Positions 15,703-24,350 are shown, counted from the stretch's first letter. The stretch: 49,979 bases of DNA from Casp-actino8 sp039800005 (GCA_039800005.1 JBDLRN010000037.1:1-49979), one strand, 5' to 3'. Notes: generated by a model from the sequence alone, not told the origin. Program-made: numbers and translations.

Positions 15703-16506
15703 GTGTTCGTGGGAACGGACGACTCGACACCGGGAACGGGCTCCGACGACGATCGTCGCGACATTTTTCCACCGGCCCCGATTCCCCCGCACGAACGGAC
15801 CTGGCGGCACCCGTCCGAGATCGCCGGCTTCGCTCGTCACGATGCGGCCAGCCCCGTGTCGTTCACGTCGATCGGCCGCGGTGTGGCCGCGTTCTCCATG
15901 TCGATGGGCGTCCTCATCGTGGTCGGACTGGTCCTCCTGGCCCGACCCACTGCGGCAGGGCGCGCCGACGCTGCCGAGGTGATCCGACTCTCCGGAGCCG
16001 ACATCGAACTGGTCCGACTCGGACCCGATCGTCGGGACGACACCCCGATGGCCGTCATGGTCGAGCAGGGTCCGCTGCTCGTGACCACGCGCGCGGCGGT
16101 GGGCGACCGTGACGAGATCCGCGTGCGTCTCACCGACGGCTCCACCCACGACGTCGACGTCGTGCACGTCGACGACGAGTCGTCGATCGCCGTTCTCGCG
16201 CTTCCGGTCGACGAGCCGGCCCCCACGGTGAGCCTTCCGAACGTTCCCATCACGCGTGGCCAAGAAGTGGTGGTGATCTCCGAGCGCATCCATCGTCTGA
16301 GCGTGATGTCGACCGCCGACGATCGCGGTGTCGTGATCGGATCTCGCAACGTGGGCTTCGATCCGTTCGCGGTGGCCGAGGGCGCTCCGGTGATCGACAG
16401 CTCGGGTCGACTGGTCGGACTGTGCACGCACCTCGGTGACGACGTCGTGCTGATCGACACCGAGTCGATCTCGGGTGTGTTGTCGAGTCTGTTCGAAGGT
16501 CTGTGA
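15703..16506 (+). CDS. Membrane-anchored trypsin-fold protein without catalytic triad
   Basis: The protein has 267 residues: an acidic, Pro-rich cytoplasmic N-terminus with ERTWRHPSEI (31-40), a membrane helix (about 60-80), then an extracytoplasmic domain built like HtrA/trypsin-type proteases (MVEQGPLLVTTRAAV, SSIAVLALPVD, GQEVVVISE, GAPVIDSSGRLVGL). The catalytic His (normally TxxHVV) reads TTRAAV, the Asp (normally DIAVL) reads SSIAVL, and the Ser (normally GNSGGP) reads EGAPV, so all three appear lost. It is probably a binding or scaffold protein. The start is GTG 15703, with GTG 15709 as an alternative. Confidence 0.7.
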   Translation: MFVGTDDSTPGTGSDDDRRDIFPPAPIPPHERTWRHPSEIAGFARHDAASPVSFTSIGRGVAAFSMSMGVLIVVGLVLLARPTAAGRADAAEVIRLSGADIELVRLGPDRRDDTPMAVMVEQGPLLVTTRAAVGDRDEIRVRLTDGSTHDVDVVHVDDESSIAVLALPVDEPAPTVSLPNVPITRGQEVVVISERIHRLSVMSTADDRGVVIGSRNVGFDPFAVAEGAPVIDSSGRLVGLCTHLGDDVVLIDTESISGVLSSLFEGL

Positions 16507-16508
16507 GT

Positions 16509-16538
16509 CGTCGCTGAACGATCGTTCGCTCAGCGACG
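16509..16538. terminator. Inverted repeat between convergent genes
   Basis: CGTCGCTGA and TCAGCGACG form a perfect 9-bp stem around a 12-nt loop. The loop edge also forms the palindrome GAACGATCGTTC. The structure starts 3 bp after the stop of the trypsin-fold gene and includes the stop codon of the convergent SDR gene, so it could end transcription from both sides. There is no clear T-run. Confidence 0.4.
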
Positions 16539-17570
16539 TCGCACCAGACTCACCATTGCGATCAGCACACCCACGATCGCCGCGACCATCACACCCAAGG
16601 CGATCTCCTGTTTGCGCTTCGGGGTGAGGATGGTCCACCACTTCTCGTCGGTGCCTTCCACGAAGGTCTGTTCGTTGGTCACGGTGGGCAGCCAACCCTC
16701 GGCGCGCAACTTGCCGTTCGACACCAACCATGTGGATCGCACGTACGGACGCAAACCCGGCGGGATCGGTCCGCGCTGGAATCGCCAACGCAGATCGGCC
16801 ACCACCTCGGCGATTCGGTCGGGTAGACGCAGTCGGGGGGCCATTCCCCACAACGATCGGACTCGAGAACCTGGGACGTGACCGTCGGGAGCCACGTTGT
16901 AGATACCCGAGAGACGGCGCTCGACGGCGAGCACGACCGCCGAGGCCAGATCGTCGAGATGCAGGAACTGGGCCGGCACGTCGTCCTCGCCGAGACGGCC
17001 ACCCATTCCGGCTGCCAGGGCGCGCACGAGTGACGACGTCCCGTCGGCGGCCATGGCCGGCACCGGACGCAACACGGTGACGGTGCGATCGGCCGACACG
17101 CGCCGCCAGTCGTCGACCATCTGCTCGACCGTGGCCAGCTGTCGGGCGAATGCGAATCCGAAGTCGGGTCGCACGGCCACGTCTTCGGTGAGCGGAACCG
17201 GGTTGTTGGGCCACGCGCCGTAGACCATGGCCGACGAGAGCAGGACCACGTGGCGGGTTCCCGTGCGCGTGGCTTCGGCGAGGAGCTCGGGAGTACCGAC
17301 GGCGGCGCTTCGACCACGCGCCGCCAAGGTGTCGTGGTCACCGGGAGCCAGGTGCACGATCACGTCGATCGACGTTCCCGAGAGAGGTGACTCCGACGAC
17401 GAGTCGCGGCGTCGACCACGCTCGATCTCGACGACCGAGTAGCGGCCGTCGGCGCGCAGGCGTTCGACCACCCGGCGACCGAGCGGCCACGACGCACCGG
17501 TCACGAGGACGTTCACGACGGCGTTCGGTGTCGATTCCGCCGTCACGTCGAGTGCCTCACTGATGGTCAC
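16530..17570 (-). CDS. Extended SDR (NAD-dependent epimerase-like) with C-terminal membrane anchor
   Basis: About 346 residues. The Rossmann start is VNVLVTGASWPLGRRVVERL, followed by DVIVHLAPGDHD, the catalytic region VVLLSSAMVYGAW and a PVPAMAADGTSSLVRA segment. The usual YxxxK reads FAFARQ here, so the catalytic Tyr/Lys pair is not obvious. The C-terminus has a Lys/Arg stretch and a hydrophobic helix (LGVMVAAIVGVLIAMVSLV) ending RRR. The longest frame starts at 17627, one base from the divergent start at 17626, which is unlikely; GTG 17570 or GTG 17516 are better. Substrate unknown. Confidence 0.75.
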   Translation of the reverse strand: MTISEALDVTAESTPNAVVNVLVTGASWPLGRRVVERLRADGRYSVVEIERGRRRDSSSESPLSGTSIDVIVHLAPGDHDTLAARGRSAAVGTPELLAEATRTGTRHVVLLSSAMVYGAWPNNPVPLTEDVAVRPDFGFAFARQLATVEQMVDDWRRVSADRTVTVLRPVPAMAADGTSSLVRALAAGMGGRLGEDDVPAQFLHLDDLASAVVLAVERRLSGIYNVAPDGHVPGSRVRSLWGMAPRLRLPDRIAEVVADLRWRFQRGPIPPGLRPYVRSTWLVSNGKLRAEGWLPTVTNEQTFVEGTDEKWWTILTPKRKQEIALGVMVAAIVGVLIAMVSLVRRR

Positions 17571-17625
17571 GCTGGTGACGCTAGTCGTCGAGACGGAGCC
17601 AACCGGTGCGCCGTAGGCTCGACTC

Positions 17626-18834
17626 ATGTCCGGCCAGCCGCCATTTCCTTTCGGTGGATCCGACGACGATTCGAATCCCTTCTCGGGTCTGCCGTTCTTC
17701 GGCGAGATGATGAAGATGTTCCAGAGTCAGGGTCCCATCCAGTGGGACACCGCGAGACAGATCGCGCACCTCACGGCCACCGGTGGTCAGTCCGAGCCGA
17801 ATCCCGATCCGGCGGCCCGGCTCGCCTTCGTCGATCTGGCTCGCATCGTGATCGATCAACTCACGTCCGTCACGGGTCGCGAACACGCGGCTCTCACCGT
17901 CGAACCCGCCGTCGTCACCCGCACGCACTGGGTCACTGCGACGCTCGACGACTACCGCCCGTTGTTCGACGATCTGGCCACCGCACTCGGACCCCGGCCG
18001 AACGAGTTCGGCGACACCGAGGGCGATCCCTTCGCCGCGCTCCTGGGCCAGTTCTCCGGAATGCTGGCCCCGATGATGATGGGTATGACCGTCGGTTCGA
18101 TGGTGGGCCTGCTCGCCAAACGATCGCTCGGCCAGTACGACCTGCCGTTGCCACGTCGCAACCAGTCGGCTCCGATGTTCGTGCTCGCCAACATCGACGA
18201 CTTCGCGCTCCAGTGGAACCTCGCCACCGACGACGCGCGCATGTGGACGCTGATCAACGAACTCACCTTGCACACGGTGATCTCGCTCCCCCACGTCGGA
18301 TCCGAGATCGATCGCCTGGTGCGCGCGCACGTGGCCGCTTTCCGTCCCGATCCCAACGCGCTCATGGACAAGTTGTCGTCGGTCGAATCATCCGATCCGA
18401 TGCAGATGATGCAGTCGTTGCAGAGCGTGCTCGGCGATCCCGAAGTTCTTCTCGGCGCGATGCGATCGCCAGCGCAGGACGAATTGCAGCCCTATCTCGA
18501 CACGGTCCTGTCACTGGTGATCGGGTGGAGCGACCACATCTCCGACGCCGTGGGCTCGCGCATTCTCGGCAATCCGGGCCGAATCGCCGAGGCGGCGCGT
18601 CGTCGTCGCATCGAATCCGGTGAAGAGACCGCTTTCGTCGAACGGCTGCTCGGTCTCCGCCTGAATCGATCACAAGTCGAACGAGGCAAGGCGTTCGTCG
18701 CCGGTGTGATCGAACGCGCCGGGAACAACGGACTCGATCCACTGTTCGATCGACCCACGGCGATTCCCACGCCCGCCGAACTCGAAGCACCGGGCCTGTG
18801 GCTCGCCCGGCTCGAGATCAGCGGCGACGCGTGA
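17626..18834 (+). CDS. Zincin_2 (DUF2342-type) family protein lacking HExxH
   Basis: The protein has 402 residues and follows the actinobacterial zincin-like family (often annotated zinc-dependent metalloprotease or F420-associated hydrolase): an N-terminal GGSDDDSNPFSGLPFF, DTARQIAHLTAT, LAPMMMGMTVGSMVGLLAKRSLGQYDLPLP, a long helical middle and C-terminal FVERLLGLRLNRSQVERGKAF. At the zinc site, where the family has HExxH, the sequence is INELTLHTV (Asn211, Glu212, His216), so the first ligand His is Asn and the second is displaced by one. It is therefore probably not an active metalloprotease. ATG 17626; it overlaps the convergent MFS gene by 17 bp. Confidence 0.78.
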   Translation: MSGQPPFPFGGSDDDSNPFSGLPFFGEMMKMFQSQGPIQWDTARQIAHLTATGGQSEPNPDPAARLAFVDLARIVIDQLTSVTGREHAALTVEPAVVTRTHWVTATLDDYRPLFDDLATALGPRPNEFGDTEGDPFAALLGQFSGMLAPMMMGMTVGSMVGLLAKRSLGQYDLPLPRRNQSAPMFVLANIDDFALQWNLATDDARMWTLINELTLHTVISLPHVGSEIDRLVRAHVAAFRPDPNALMDKLSSVESSDPMQMMQSLQSVLGDPEVLLGAMRSPAQDELQPYLDTVLSLVIGWSDHISDAVGSRILGNPGRIAEAARRRRIESGEETAFVERLLGLRLNRSQVERGKAFVAGVIERAGNNGLDPLFDRPTAIPTPAELEAPGLWLARLEISGDA

Positions 18835-20173
18835 TCCGCTGACCGAGATACGACCGCAGAGACTGCGGATCGGTGGCCCCGCGTCGCACTTGATTGAGTC
18901 CGAACCAATAGGCGCCGGCGCCCGACAACCCGAGTCCGGCCACGATGGCGAATCCCACCGGACCCGGCAGGTGGAACAGCACCGGCACCAGCCCGGCCGC
19001 CACCCACATGAGTTGGAACCGTGTGTGGAAGTTGGCGAGAGCGCGACCGCGGTTGGCGTCAGGAGCATCGCGTTGCACGATCGTCTCGAACGCCATGTTG
19101 CCGATGGCCGCCGCGAAGTTGACGGCGGCCGCCATGAGCAAGGCCACGATGGTGGTGGTGGCGACCGACGTGATCACTCCGACCACGCCGATGATCACGA
19201 GCGCGACCACCATGAGGGACTCCACGTACTTGAACCGACGAAGACTCTTCGCGCTCAAGTTGCCCAGCAGTGTGCCCACGGCGGCGAGGCTCACAGCCAG
19301 ACCGAACCAGAAGGTCCCGAACTGCGGACCGAAGTGGTACTCCACCTGTTTCCAACGTCCGTTGCTCGCCACACCGACCACCTGGGACCGCTGTGGATCG
19401 GCGAACCAGAAGGCCAAGTGGAAGAAGAGGAAGCCGACACTGGCGCGCACGAGACCCATGGCCGACGCGGCGATCACCACTCCGGCCTGGTGAAGTTCGC
19501 GAATCTCGAGTTCGCCGGCGTCGGATCGGGCGACCTGCATCTTGGGAAGACGAAGGGCGGCCAGGCCACCGAATGCGAACAGGATCGCGCCGAACACGAG
19601 CGTCGCATGGGGTGAGACGAGACTCAGCAGGCCGGCCGGAACCGCACCGACGAAACCGATGATGCCGGAAGTGACACCCAACTTGGCGTTGGCCTCCACC
19701 AAATCGGCCTCGCTCTTGGTGAGCGACGGCAGCATGGCCGACTTCGACACGCCGTAGGTCTTGTTCAGCACCATGGCGAGGAACGCGAGCGGGAAGAGAA
19801 ACAACGAGTCGAGCTGCGACACCATCAGGATCATCACGATCACGCGCAGCACGGCGATGAGGAACACGAGCAACCGACGGCCGCCCGGCATGCGATCGAT
19901 CACCGGACCGATGAAGCGACCGAGCACGATGAAGGGAGCGAAGCTGATGGCCAGGAAGAGCACCACCCGACTTCGCGCCTCTCCCGGCGTGATCGACAGG
20001 AACAACGAGTCGGCGAGAGCCACCGCCATCGAGGCCTCGCCGGCGGCGAAGAGGGCGTGGACGCGCACCAGTCGGGTGAACGGCGACGCGACGATTCGAT
20101 GTTGGAGCTTGGGCGGCGGGGGTTTGGCTCGTCGTCCGCCAGCCGCAGCGGAAGGGATGCCGGCGTCGCTCAC
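18818..20173 (-). CDS. MFS-type transporter
   Basis: The protein has 451 residues with about 12 hydrophobic segments. The first loop carries GRFIGPVIDRMPGGRRLL, which corresponds to the GxxxDRxGRR motif after TM2 of the major facilitator superfamily. A longer central loop (KMQVARSDAGELEIRELHQ) joins the two halves. The substrate is unknown. The N-terminus (MSDAGIPSAAAGGRRAKPPPPKL) is cytoplasmic and basic. The GTG start at 20173 lies 41 bp downstream of the response regulator gene on the same strand, but a hairpin in that gap probably separates the transcripts. Confidence 0.85.
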   Translation of the reverse strand: MSDAGIPSAAAGGRRAKPPPPKLQHRIVASPFTRLVRVHALFAAGEASMAVALADSLFLSITPGEARSRVVLFLAISFAPFIVLGRFIGPVIDRMPGGRRLLVFLIAVLRVIVMILMVSQLDSLFLFPLAFLAMVLNKTYGVSKSAMLPSLTKSEADLVEANAKLGVTSGIIGFVGAVPAGLLSLVSPHATLVFGAILFAFGGLAALRLPKMQVARSDAGELEIRELHQAGVVIAASAMGLVRASVGFLFFHLAFWFADPQRSQVVGVASNGRWKQVEYHFGPQFGTFWFGLAVSLAAVGTLLGNLSAKSLRRFKYVESLMVVALVIIGVVGVITSVATTTIVALLMAAAVNFAAAIGNMAFETIVQRDAPDANRGRALANFHTRFQLMWVAAGLVPVLFHLPGPVGFAIVAGLGLSGAGAYWFGLNQVRRGATDPQSLRSYLGQRITRRR

Positions 20174-20186
20174 GAAGTCATGTTAG

Positions 20187-20213
20187 GTGTCGAGGTCGCA
20201 GCGGACCCGACAC
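20187..20213 (-). terminator. Hairpin just after the regX3-like gene
   Basis: On the minus strand, GTGTCGGGTC and GACCTCGACAC pair with one bulged T around a 6-nt loop, starting 1 nt past the response-regulator stop. A short T-poor CTAAC follows. It is well placed to end the phosphate operon before the MFS gene. Confidence 0.45.
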
Positions 20214-20214
20214 G

Positions 20215-20922
20215 TCACTTCGATCGCTCGTACTTGTAGCCGAGACCGCGAATGGTCACGATACGGGTGGGCTCGGACGGCTCGTCCTCGATCTTGGCGC
20301 GCAACCGTTTGACGTGCACGTCGAGCGTCTTGGTGTCGCCCACGTAGTCGATTCCCCACACGCGATCGATGAGGGTTTCGCGTGCGAGCACCCGTCCAGC
20401 GTTGGCCAGGAGCAGATGCAGGAGCTCGAACTCCTTCAGCGGCATCTGCACCCTCTCGCCGCGAACGGTGACGATGTGCTCGTCGGGGTCGAGGGTCACG
20501 TCACCCACTTCGAGCACCGAACCGTCGATGTCGGCCGCCGTCGAACCGCGCTCGTTCGAGACCCGACGCATGACGGCGCGCATGCGTGCCACCAGTTCGC
20601 GCATCCGGTACGGCTTGGTGATGTAGTCGTCGGCACCCACTTCGAGACCCACCACGGTGTCGATCTCGGCTCCCTTGGCCGTGACCATGATGATCGGTAC
20701 CTGAGTGCGCTTGCGCAACTGTCGACACACGTCGATGCCCGACATCTTCGGCAGCATCACGTCGAGAAGAACCACGTCGGGCTGCACCAGATCGAAACGG
20801 GACAGTGCTTCGAGGCCGTCGCGCGCGACCTCGACCCGGAATCCCTCACGCTTCAGACCGACGGTGAGCGCATCGACGAAACTCTCCTCGTCCTCGACGA
20901 GCAGAACGGTCTGAGTGGGCAT
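20215..20922 (-). CDS. regX3: OmpR/PhoB-family response regulator, RegX3-like
   Basis: The protein has 235 residues. Receiver domain: acidic pair at 11-12 (LLVEDEESF), phosphoacceptor Asp54 in VLLDVMLPKMSG, Thr in MVTAKG, and Lys in DYITKPY. The C-terminal winged helix has PLKEFELLHLLLANAGRVLARETL, then KTLDVHVKRLRAKIE and IRGLGYKYE. This is the RegX3/PhoP group that controls phosphate-starvation genes. ATG 20922 has a purine-rich GGAAGAGG upstream. It lies 29 bp after the kinase gene and closes the run that starts with ppk and pstS, so it is the likely reader of the PHO box at 27.6 kb. Confidence 0.92.
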   Translation of the reverse strand: MPTQTVLLVEDEESFVDALTVGLKREGFRVEVARDGLEALSRFDLVQPDVVLLDVMLPKMSGIDVCRQLRKRTQVPIIMVTAKGAEIDTVVGLEVGADDYITKPYRMRELVARMRAVMRRVSNERGSTAADIDGSVLEVGDVTLDPDEHIVTVRGERVQMPLKEFELLHLLLANAGRVLARETLIDRVWGIDYVGDTKTLDVHVKRLRAKIEDEPSEPTRIVTIRGLGYKYERSK

Positions 20923-20951
20923 GGCGTGACCTCTTCCTTCCCTCGTCGAAC

Positions 20952-22097
20952 TCAACCAGCGTCGCGCATCGTCGTGGCGACCAGACCGGGAGCAGCCGGA
21001 ATTCGCAAGGTGAACGTGGATCCTTCGCCCTCCACACTCGCCACCCGCACGTCGCCGCCGTGATTGGTGGCCACGTGACGAACGATGGCGAGCCCGAGAC
21101 CGGTGCCGCCGGTCTCGCGTGAACGGGCCCGGTCGACTCGGTAGAAGCGTTCGAAGATCCGGTCGATGTCGCGTTGGGGAATCCCCATACCGAAGTCCCG
21201 CACCGTCAACTCGACCCAATTCCCGTCGGACGACGCCATGACCTCGACCCGCGACTGGGGTTCGGAGTACTTGACCGCGTTCTCGACCAGATTGCCGAGG
21301 GCCGACACGAGTTGACGGCGATCACCGAGGATCTTGACTCGTTCGTTCGGTTCGAGAACGTGGATGGCGATGCCGCGTCGCTCGGCGAGGGGCTGTGCTC
21401 GCATCACCGACTCGCCGATCACCGTCGAGGCTGCGACGACGTCCTTGACCGCTTCACCACCGAGTTCGATACGAGACAGTTCGAGGAGATCGTCGATGGT
21501 GCGGCCCACGCGCATCGCCTCGTTCACCATCTTGTCGGCGAGGCGGTGCACGACTTCGGGTTGATCCTCGTCGGCCAGCGCTTCGGCGAGGACCGACAGC
21601 GCCCCCACCGGAGTCTTGAGTTCATGGCTGATGTTGGCCACGAAGTCGGTGCGAACGGCGTCGAGTCGCGACTGCTCGGTCACGTCTTCCACGGTGGCCA
21701 CCGCTCCGCCGTCGTCGAGCGGGGTGGCCGACACCGACACCACGCGGCGGGGTGGACCGAACAACTCGATGGTCTGGCGACGGGTCTGACCTTCGAGCGC
21801 ACCACGCAGGTGCACCTCGACGGCTTCCTCCACGAGGACGTCGGAATGCAACGCACCCGTGAGGCCGTTCGCAATGGCGTTGCGGAACACGATCTCGCCT
21901 TCGGCCGACGCGACCACCACACCGACACCGAGTGCATCGACAGCCTGTTCGAGCAGGACGTCGCCGGTGGATTCGCCTCGTTCGGACGATGTCGCACTGG
22001 AGAACGTCGAAACGATCCGACCGTTGCGTCGACGTTCGATGCGCATTCCGATCAGCACCCCGACGACCACGGCGGCGACGACGAGCAGAATCGTCAT
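20952..22097 (-). CDS. senX3: Sensor histidine kinase, SenX3/PhoR-like
   Basis: The protein has 381 residues: one N-terminal membrane helix (3-20), a PAS-like domain (about 50-145), HisKA with the phosphoacceptor NISHELKTPVGAL (His158) and HATPase_c with N-box NLVENAVKY, DFGMGIP, FERFYR and GGTGLGLAIV. The single helix and cytoplasmic PAS are the SenX3 layout, in which Pi status is sensed through the Pst/PhoU complex. ATG 22097 overlaps the phoU stop as ATGA, so the kinase is translated directly after PhoU, in keeping with that signalling model. Confidence 0.92.
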   Translation of the reverse strand: MTILLVVAAVVVGVLIGMRIERRRNGRIVSTFSSATSSERGESTGDVLLEQAVDALGVGVVVASAEGEIVFRNAIANGLTGALHSDVLVEEAVEVHLRGALEGQTRRQTIELFGPPRRVVSVSATPLDDGGAVATVEDVTEQSRLDAVRTDFVANISHELKTPVGALSVLAEALADEDQPEVVHRLADKMVNEAMRVGRTIDDLLELSRIELGGEAVKDVVAASTVIGESVMRAQPLAERRGIAIHVLEPNERVKILGDRRQLVSALGNLVENAVKYSEPQSRVEVMASSDGNWVELTVRDFGMGIPQRDIDRIFERFYRVDRARSRETGGTGLGLAIVRHVATNHGGDVRVASVEGEGSTFTLRIPAAPGLVATTMRDAG

Positions 22098-22813
22098 GTG
22101 CTCGCCTGAGGCCGCTCGATTCCGATGGGGGTGAGATCGGCCCGACCGTCGCGATGGTGGTCTCCGGCCGGCGGCAGAACTCCGGTCACCAGGAACTCGA
22201 CGAGACGAGCGATGTTGACCGCATGATCGCCGACTCGCTCGTAGAACCGTGCCGTCTTGGCCATCTGAATGCCAACGGCGAGGTCGATCTTGCCGTCGGT
22301 GTGCGATTCGAAGATGGCCTGGATGAACTGCTTGTGGAGCGTGTCGAGGTACTGGTCCATGTCGCGAACCGACTTGGCGACGGCCAGATCCTTGTCGGCG
22401 TAGGCCACCATGGCCTGCTTGACCAACAGATGAGCCTGTTCGCTCATGGCACCGATCAGTCGCGCCAACCGATCGTCGAGCGGATGTCCGTTGATGCGAC
22501 GGGCGACCTTGCACAGACTGGTCACGAGATCGGCCGATCGCTCGAGCTCGCCCGACATCTTCATGACGACCACTGCATGGCGTAGTTCGCCGGCCACCGG
22601 CGCGTGGAGGGCCATCAGCGAAATACTGTCCTCTTCGAGGGCGATGGTGCGCGCGTCGTATTCGTCGTCGGAGAGGATCTGGTACTCGGCCCCCTCCATG
22701 TCCTGCTCGAGCAACACCTTGGTGGAGCGCGGAATCGACTCGACCAACATGGCGCCGAGCGCGAGGGTCTCGTCGCGCAGGTCGTCGAGCTTCTCCTGGG
22801 CGGTGCGATTCAC
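22094..22813 (-). CDS. phoU: PhoU phosphate-signalling protein (copy 1)
   Basis: The protein has 239 residues with two three-helix PhoU repeats. Metal-site motifs are APVAGELRHAVVVMKMSGELERSAD in the first repeat and AKTARFYERVGDHAVNIA in the second, matching the E/DxxxD pattern. PhoU links the PstSCAB transporter to the kinase and restrains Pi uptake. The start is GTG 22813, overlapping the upstream phoU stop (GTGA). It is about 45% identical by eye to the adjacent copy, with the same IVESIPR-like and QAIFESH segments, so the pair looks like a tandem duplication. It has a C-terminal extension beyond the second repeat. Confidence 0.93.
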   Translation of the reverse strand: MNRTAQEKLDDLRDETLALGAMLVESIPRSTKVLLEQDMEGAEYQILSDDEYDARTIALEEDSISLMALHAPVAGELRHAVVVMKMSGELERSADLVTSLCKVARRINGHPLDDRLARLIGAMSEQAHLLVKQAMVAYADKDLAVAKSVRDMDQYLDTLHKQFIQAIFESHTDGKIDLAVGIQMAKTARFYERVGDHAVNIARLVEFLVTGVLPPAGDHHRDGRADLTPIGIERPQAST

Positions 22814-23535
22814 GACTCTCCCCCTTCGTCGGACGGAGCCGCCTGGCGGGACCGGAAACGTTCGGCACCCGAGTGCTCGGGCAACCATCCGGACACCTCG
22901 AAACGCACCTTCTCACCGATGTTCACGGCGTGGTCACCGATGCGCTCGTAGAAACGCGCCACCACCGCCAACTGGATGGCCACTTGAAGATCGATCCGAC
23001 CGGCGGAATGCGATTCGAAGATCGCCTGGATGAACTGACGTTGCAGATCGTCGAGGAAGGAGTCCATGTCGTCGATGGCGGCAGCGCGGGACGCGTCACC
23101 GGACGCATAGGCACCGGTGGCCTCGCTGAAGAGCTGCCGGGCCTGATCGGACATCTTCACGATGAGACCGCGCAGACGCGGATCGAATTCGTGGCCGTAG
23201 ATGCGACGCGCCGCCTTGCAGATGTTGACCACGAGATCGGCCGAGCGCTCGAGCTCCCCGCAGATCTTGAGGGCCGTCACGACCTGGCGCAGTTCGCCGG
23301 CCACCGGCGCCTGCAGAGCGAGGATCTGGATGCAGCGCGACTCGATGTCGACCGTACGCGTGTCGATGTCGTCGTCGGCCATGATCATGCGCTCGGCCTC
23401 GGAGAGATCCTGCTCGATGAGAACGTGCGTGCCACGCGGGATGCTCTCGACGATCGACGCCGCGATGCGCACCAACTCCTGACGGACCTCGGCCAGGTCC
23501 TTGTGATAACTCTTGCGGGCCTCGTCGGTCGACAT
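22810..23535 (-). CDS. phoU: PhoU phosphate-signalling protein (copy 2)
   Basis: The protein has 241 residues and two PhoU repeats: APVAGELRQVVTALKICGELERSAD and AVVARFYERIGDHAVNIGEKV. It starts at ATG 23535 and lies 5 bp after pstB. Compared with the downstream copy it has a different N-terminus (STDEARKSYHKDLAEVRQEL) and a shorter, Arg/Gly-rich tail. Many actinobacteria have two PhoU proteins, usually at separate loci; here they are tandem between pstB and the kinase gene. The two may form a heterodimer or act at different Pi levels, which is inference. Confidence 0.93.
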   Translation of the reverse strand: MSTDEARKSYHKDLAEVRQELVRIAASIVESIPRGTHVLIEQDLSEAERMIMADDDIDTRTVDIESRCIQILALQAPVAGELRQVVTALKICGELERSADLVVNICKAARRIYGHEFDPRLRGLIVKMSDQARQLFSEATGAYASGDASRAAAIDDMDSFLDDLQRQFIQAIFESHSAGRIDLQVAIQLAVVARFYERIGDHAVNIGEKVRFEVSGWLPEHSGAERFRSRQAAPSDEGGES

Positions 23536-23540
23536 GACGA

Positions 23541-24350
23541 TCAGCCGAATCGACCGGTGACGTAGGCCTCGGTGCGCTCGTCACTCGGGTTGGAGAACAT
23601 CTTCTGGGTCAGGTCGAACTCGACGAGCACACCGGTACGGCGATCGCTCTCGGGATTGACCTCGGTGGTGAAGAAGGCGGTGCGGTCGCTCACCCGGGCA
23701 GCCTGCTGCATGTTGTGCGTGACGATGATGATCGTGAAGTCGCGCTTGATCTCCTGCATGAGGTCTTCGATGCGCGCCGTCGCAATGGGGTCGAGGGCCG
23801 AACACGGCTCGTCCATGAGGATCACGTCGGGCTCGACGGCGATGCAACGGGCGATGCAGAGGCGCTGCTGCTGGCCGCCCGAGAGCCCCATGGCGGATGC
23901 CTTGAGGCGGTCCTTGACCTCGTCCCACAAAGCGGCCCGCTTGAGCGACGACTCGACGATGTCGTCGAGTTCGTTCTTCTTCTTGATGCCGTTGAGGCGT
24001 GGACCGAAAGCCAAGTTGTCGTAGATACTCTTCGGGAAGGGGTTGGGCTTCTGGAAGACCATGCCCACACGACGGCGCACCTCGACGGCGTCGACCTCAC
24101 GGTCGTAGAGATCGATCCCGTGATACTCGACCTTGCCCTCGACTCGCGCCCCGACGATCAGATCGTTCATGCGGTCGAAACAGCGCAGCACCGTGGACTT
24201 GCCGCAACCCGACGGTCCGATGAAGGCGGTGATCTCCTGGCCGTTGATGTCGACGTTCACGTCGCGCACCGCGCGGAAGTCGCCGTAGTACACGGCGAGG
24301 TCGCGCGTGCGGAAGACCGGAACCTGATCGGTCTCGGGCGTGGTGGACAT
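23541..24350 (-). CDS. pstB: Phosphate ABC transporter ATP-binding protein PstB
   Basis: The protein has 269 residues with Walker A GPSGCGKST, the PstB-specific FQKPNPFPKSIYDN, signature LSGGQQQRLCIAR, Walker B VILMDEPCSALD and H-loop VTHNM. It powers Pi import through PstAC. The start chosen is ATG 24350 because GGAGAGG lies 5 nt upstream. An in-frame ATG at 24404 overlaps the pstA stop as TGATG and would add 18 residues (MSLHDSSVTSTRQNGEVN); it also has a purine-rich upstream stretch and cannot be excluded. Confidence 0.96.
   Translation of the reverse strand: MSTTPETDQVPVFRTRDLAVYYGDFRAVRDVNVDINGQEITAFIGPSGCGKSTVLRCFDRMNDLIVGARVEGKVEYHGIDLYDREVDAVEVRRRVGMVFQKPNPFPKSIYDNLAFGPRLNGIKKKNELDDIVESSLKRAALWDEVKDRLKASAMGLSGGQQQRLCIARCIAVEPDVILMDEPCSALDPIATARIEDLMQEIKRDFTIIIVTHNMQQAARVSDRTAFFTTEVNPESDRRTGVLVEFDLTQKMFSNPSDERTEAYVTGRFG

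Noticed and set aside
15622..17214. Upstream extension of the moaE frame to a 703-codon ORF
   Set aside because: The extra part is antisense to the trypsin-fold gene and out of frame with the SDR gene; its composition is low-complexity Arg/Gly/His and only the last 172 codons look like a protein.
16472..17627. Start of the SDR gene at ATG 17627
   Set aside because: That ATG overlaps the divergent ATG at 17626 and would leave no room for either promoter or ribosome site; the first 19 residues also precede the Rossmann start without similarity.
17668..17682. tRNA T-loop-like string GATTCGAATCCC
   Set aside because: It lies inside the zincin-like coding sequence, and no acceptor stem, anticodon arm or CCA context surrounds it.
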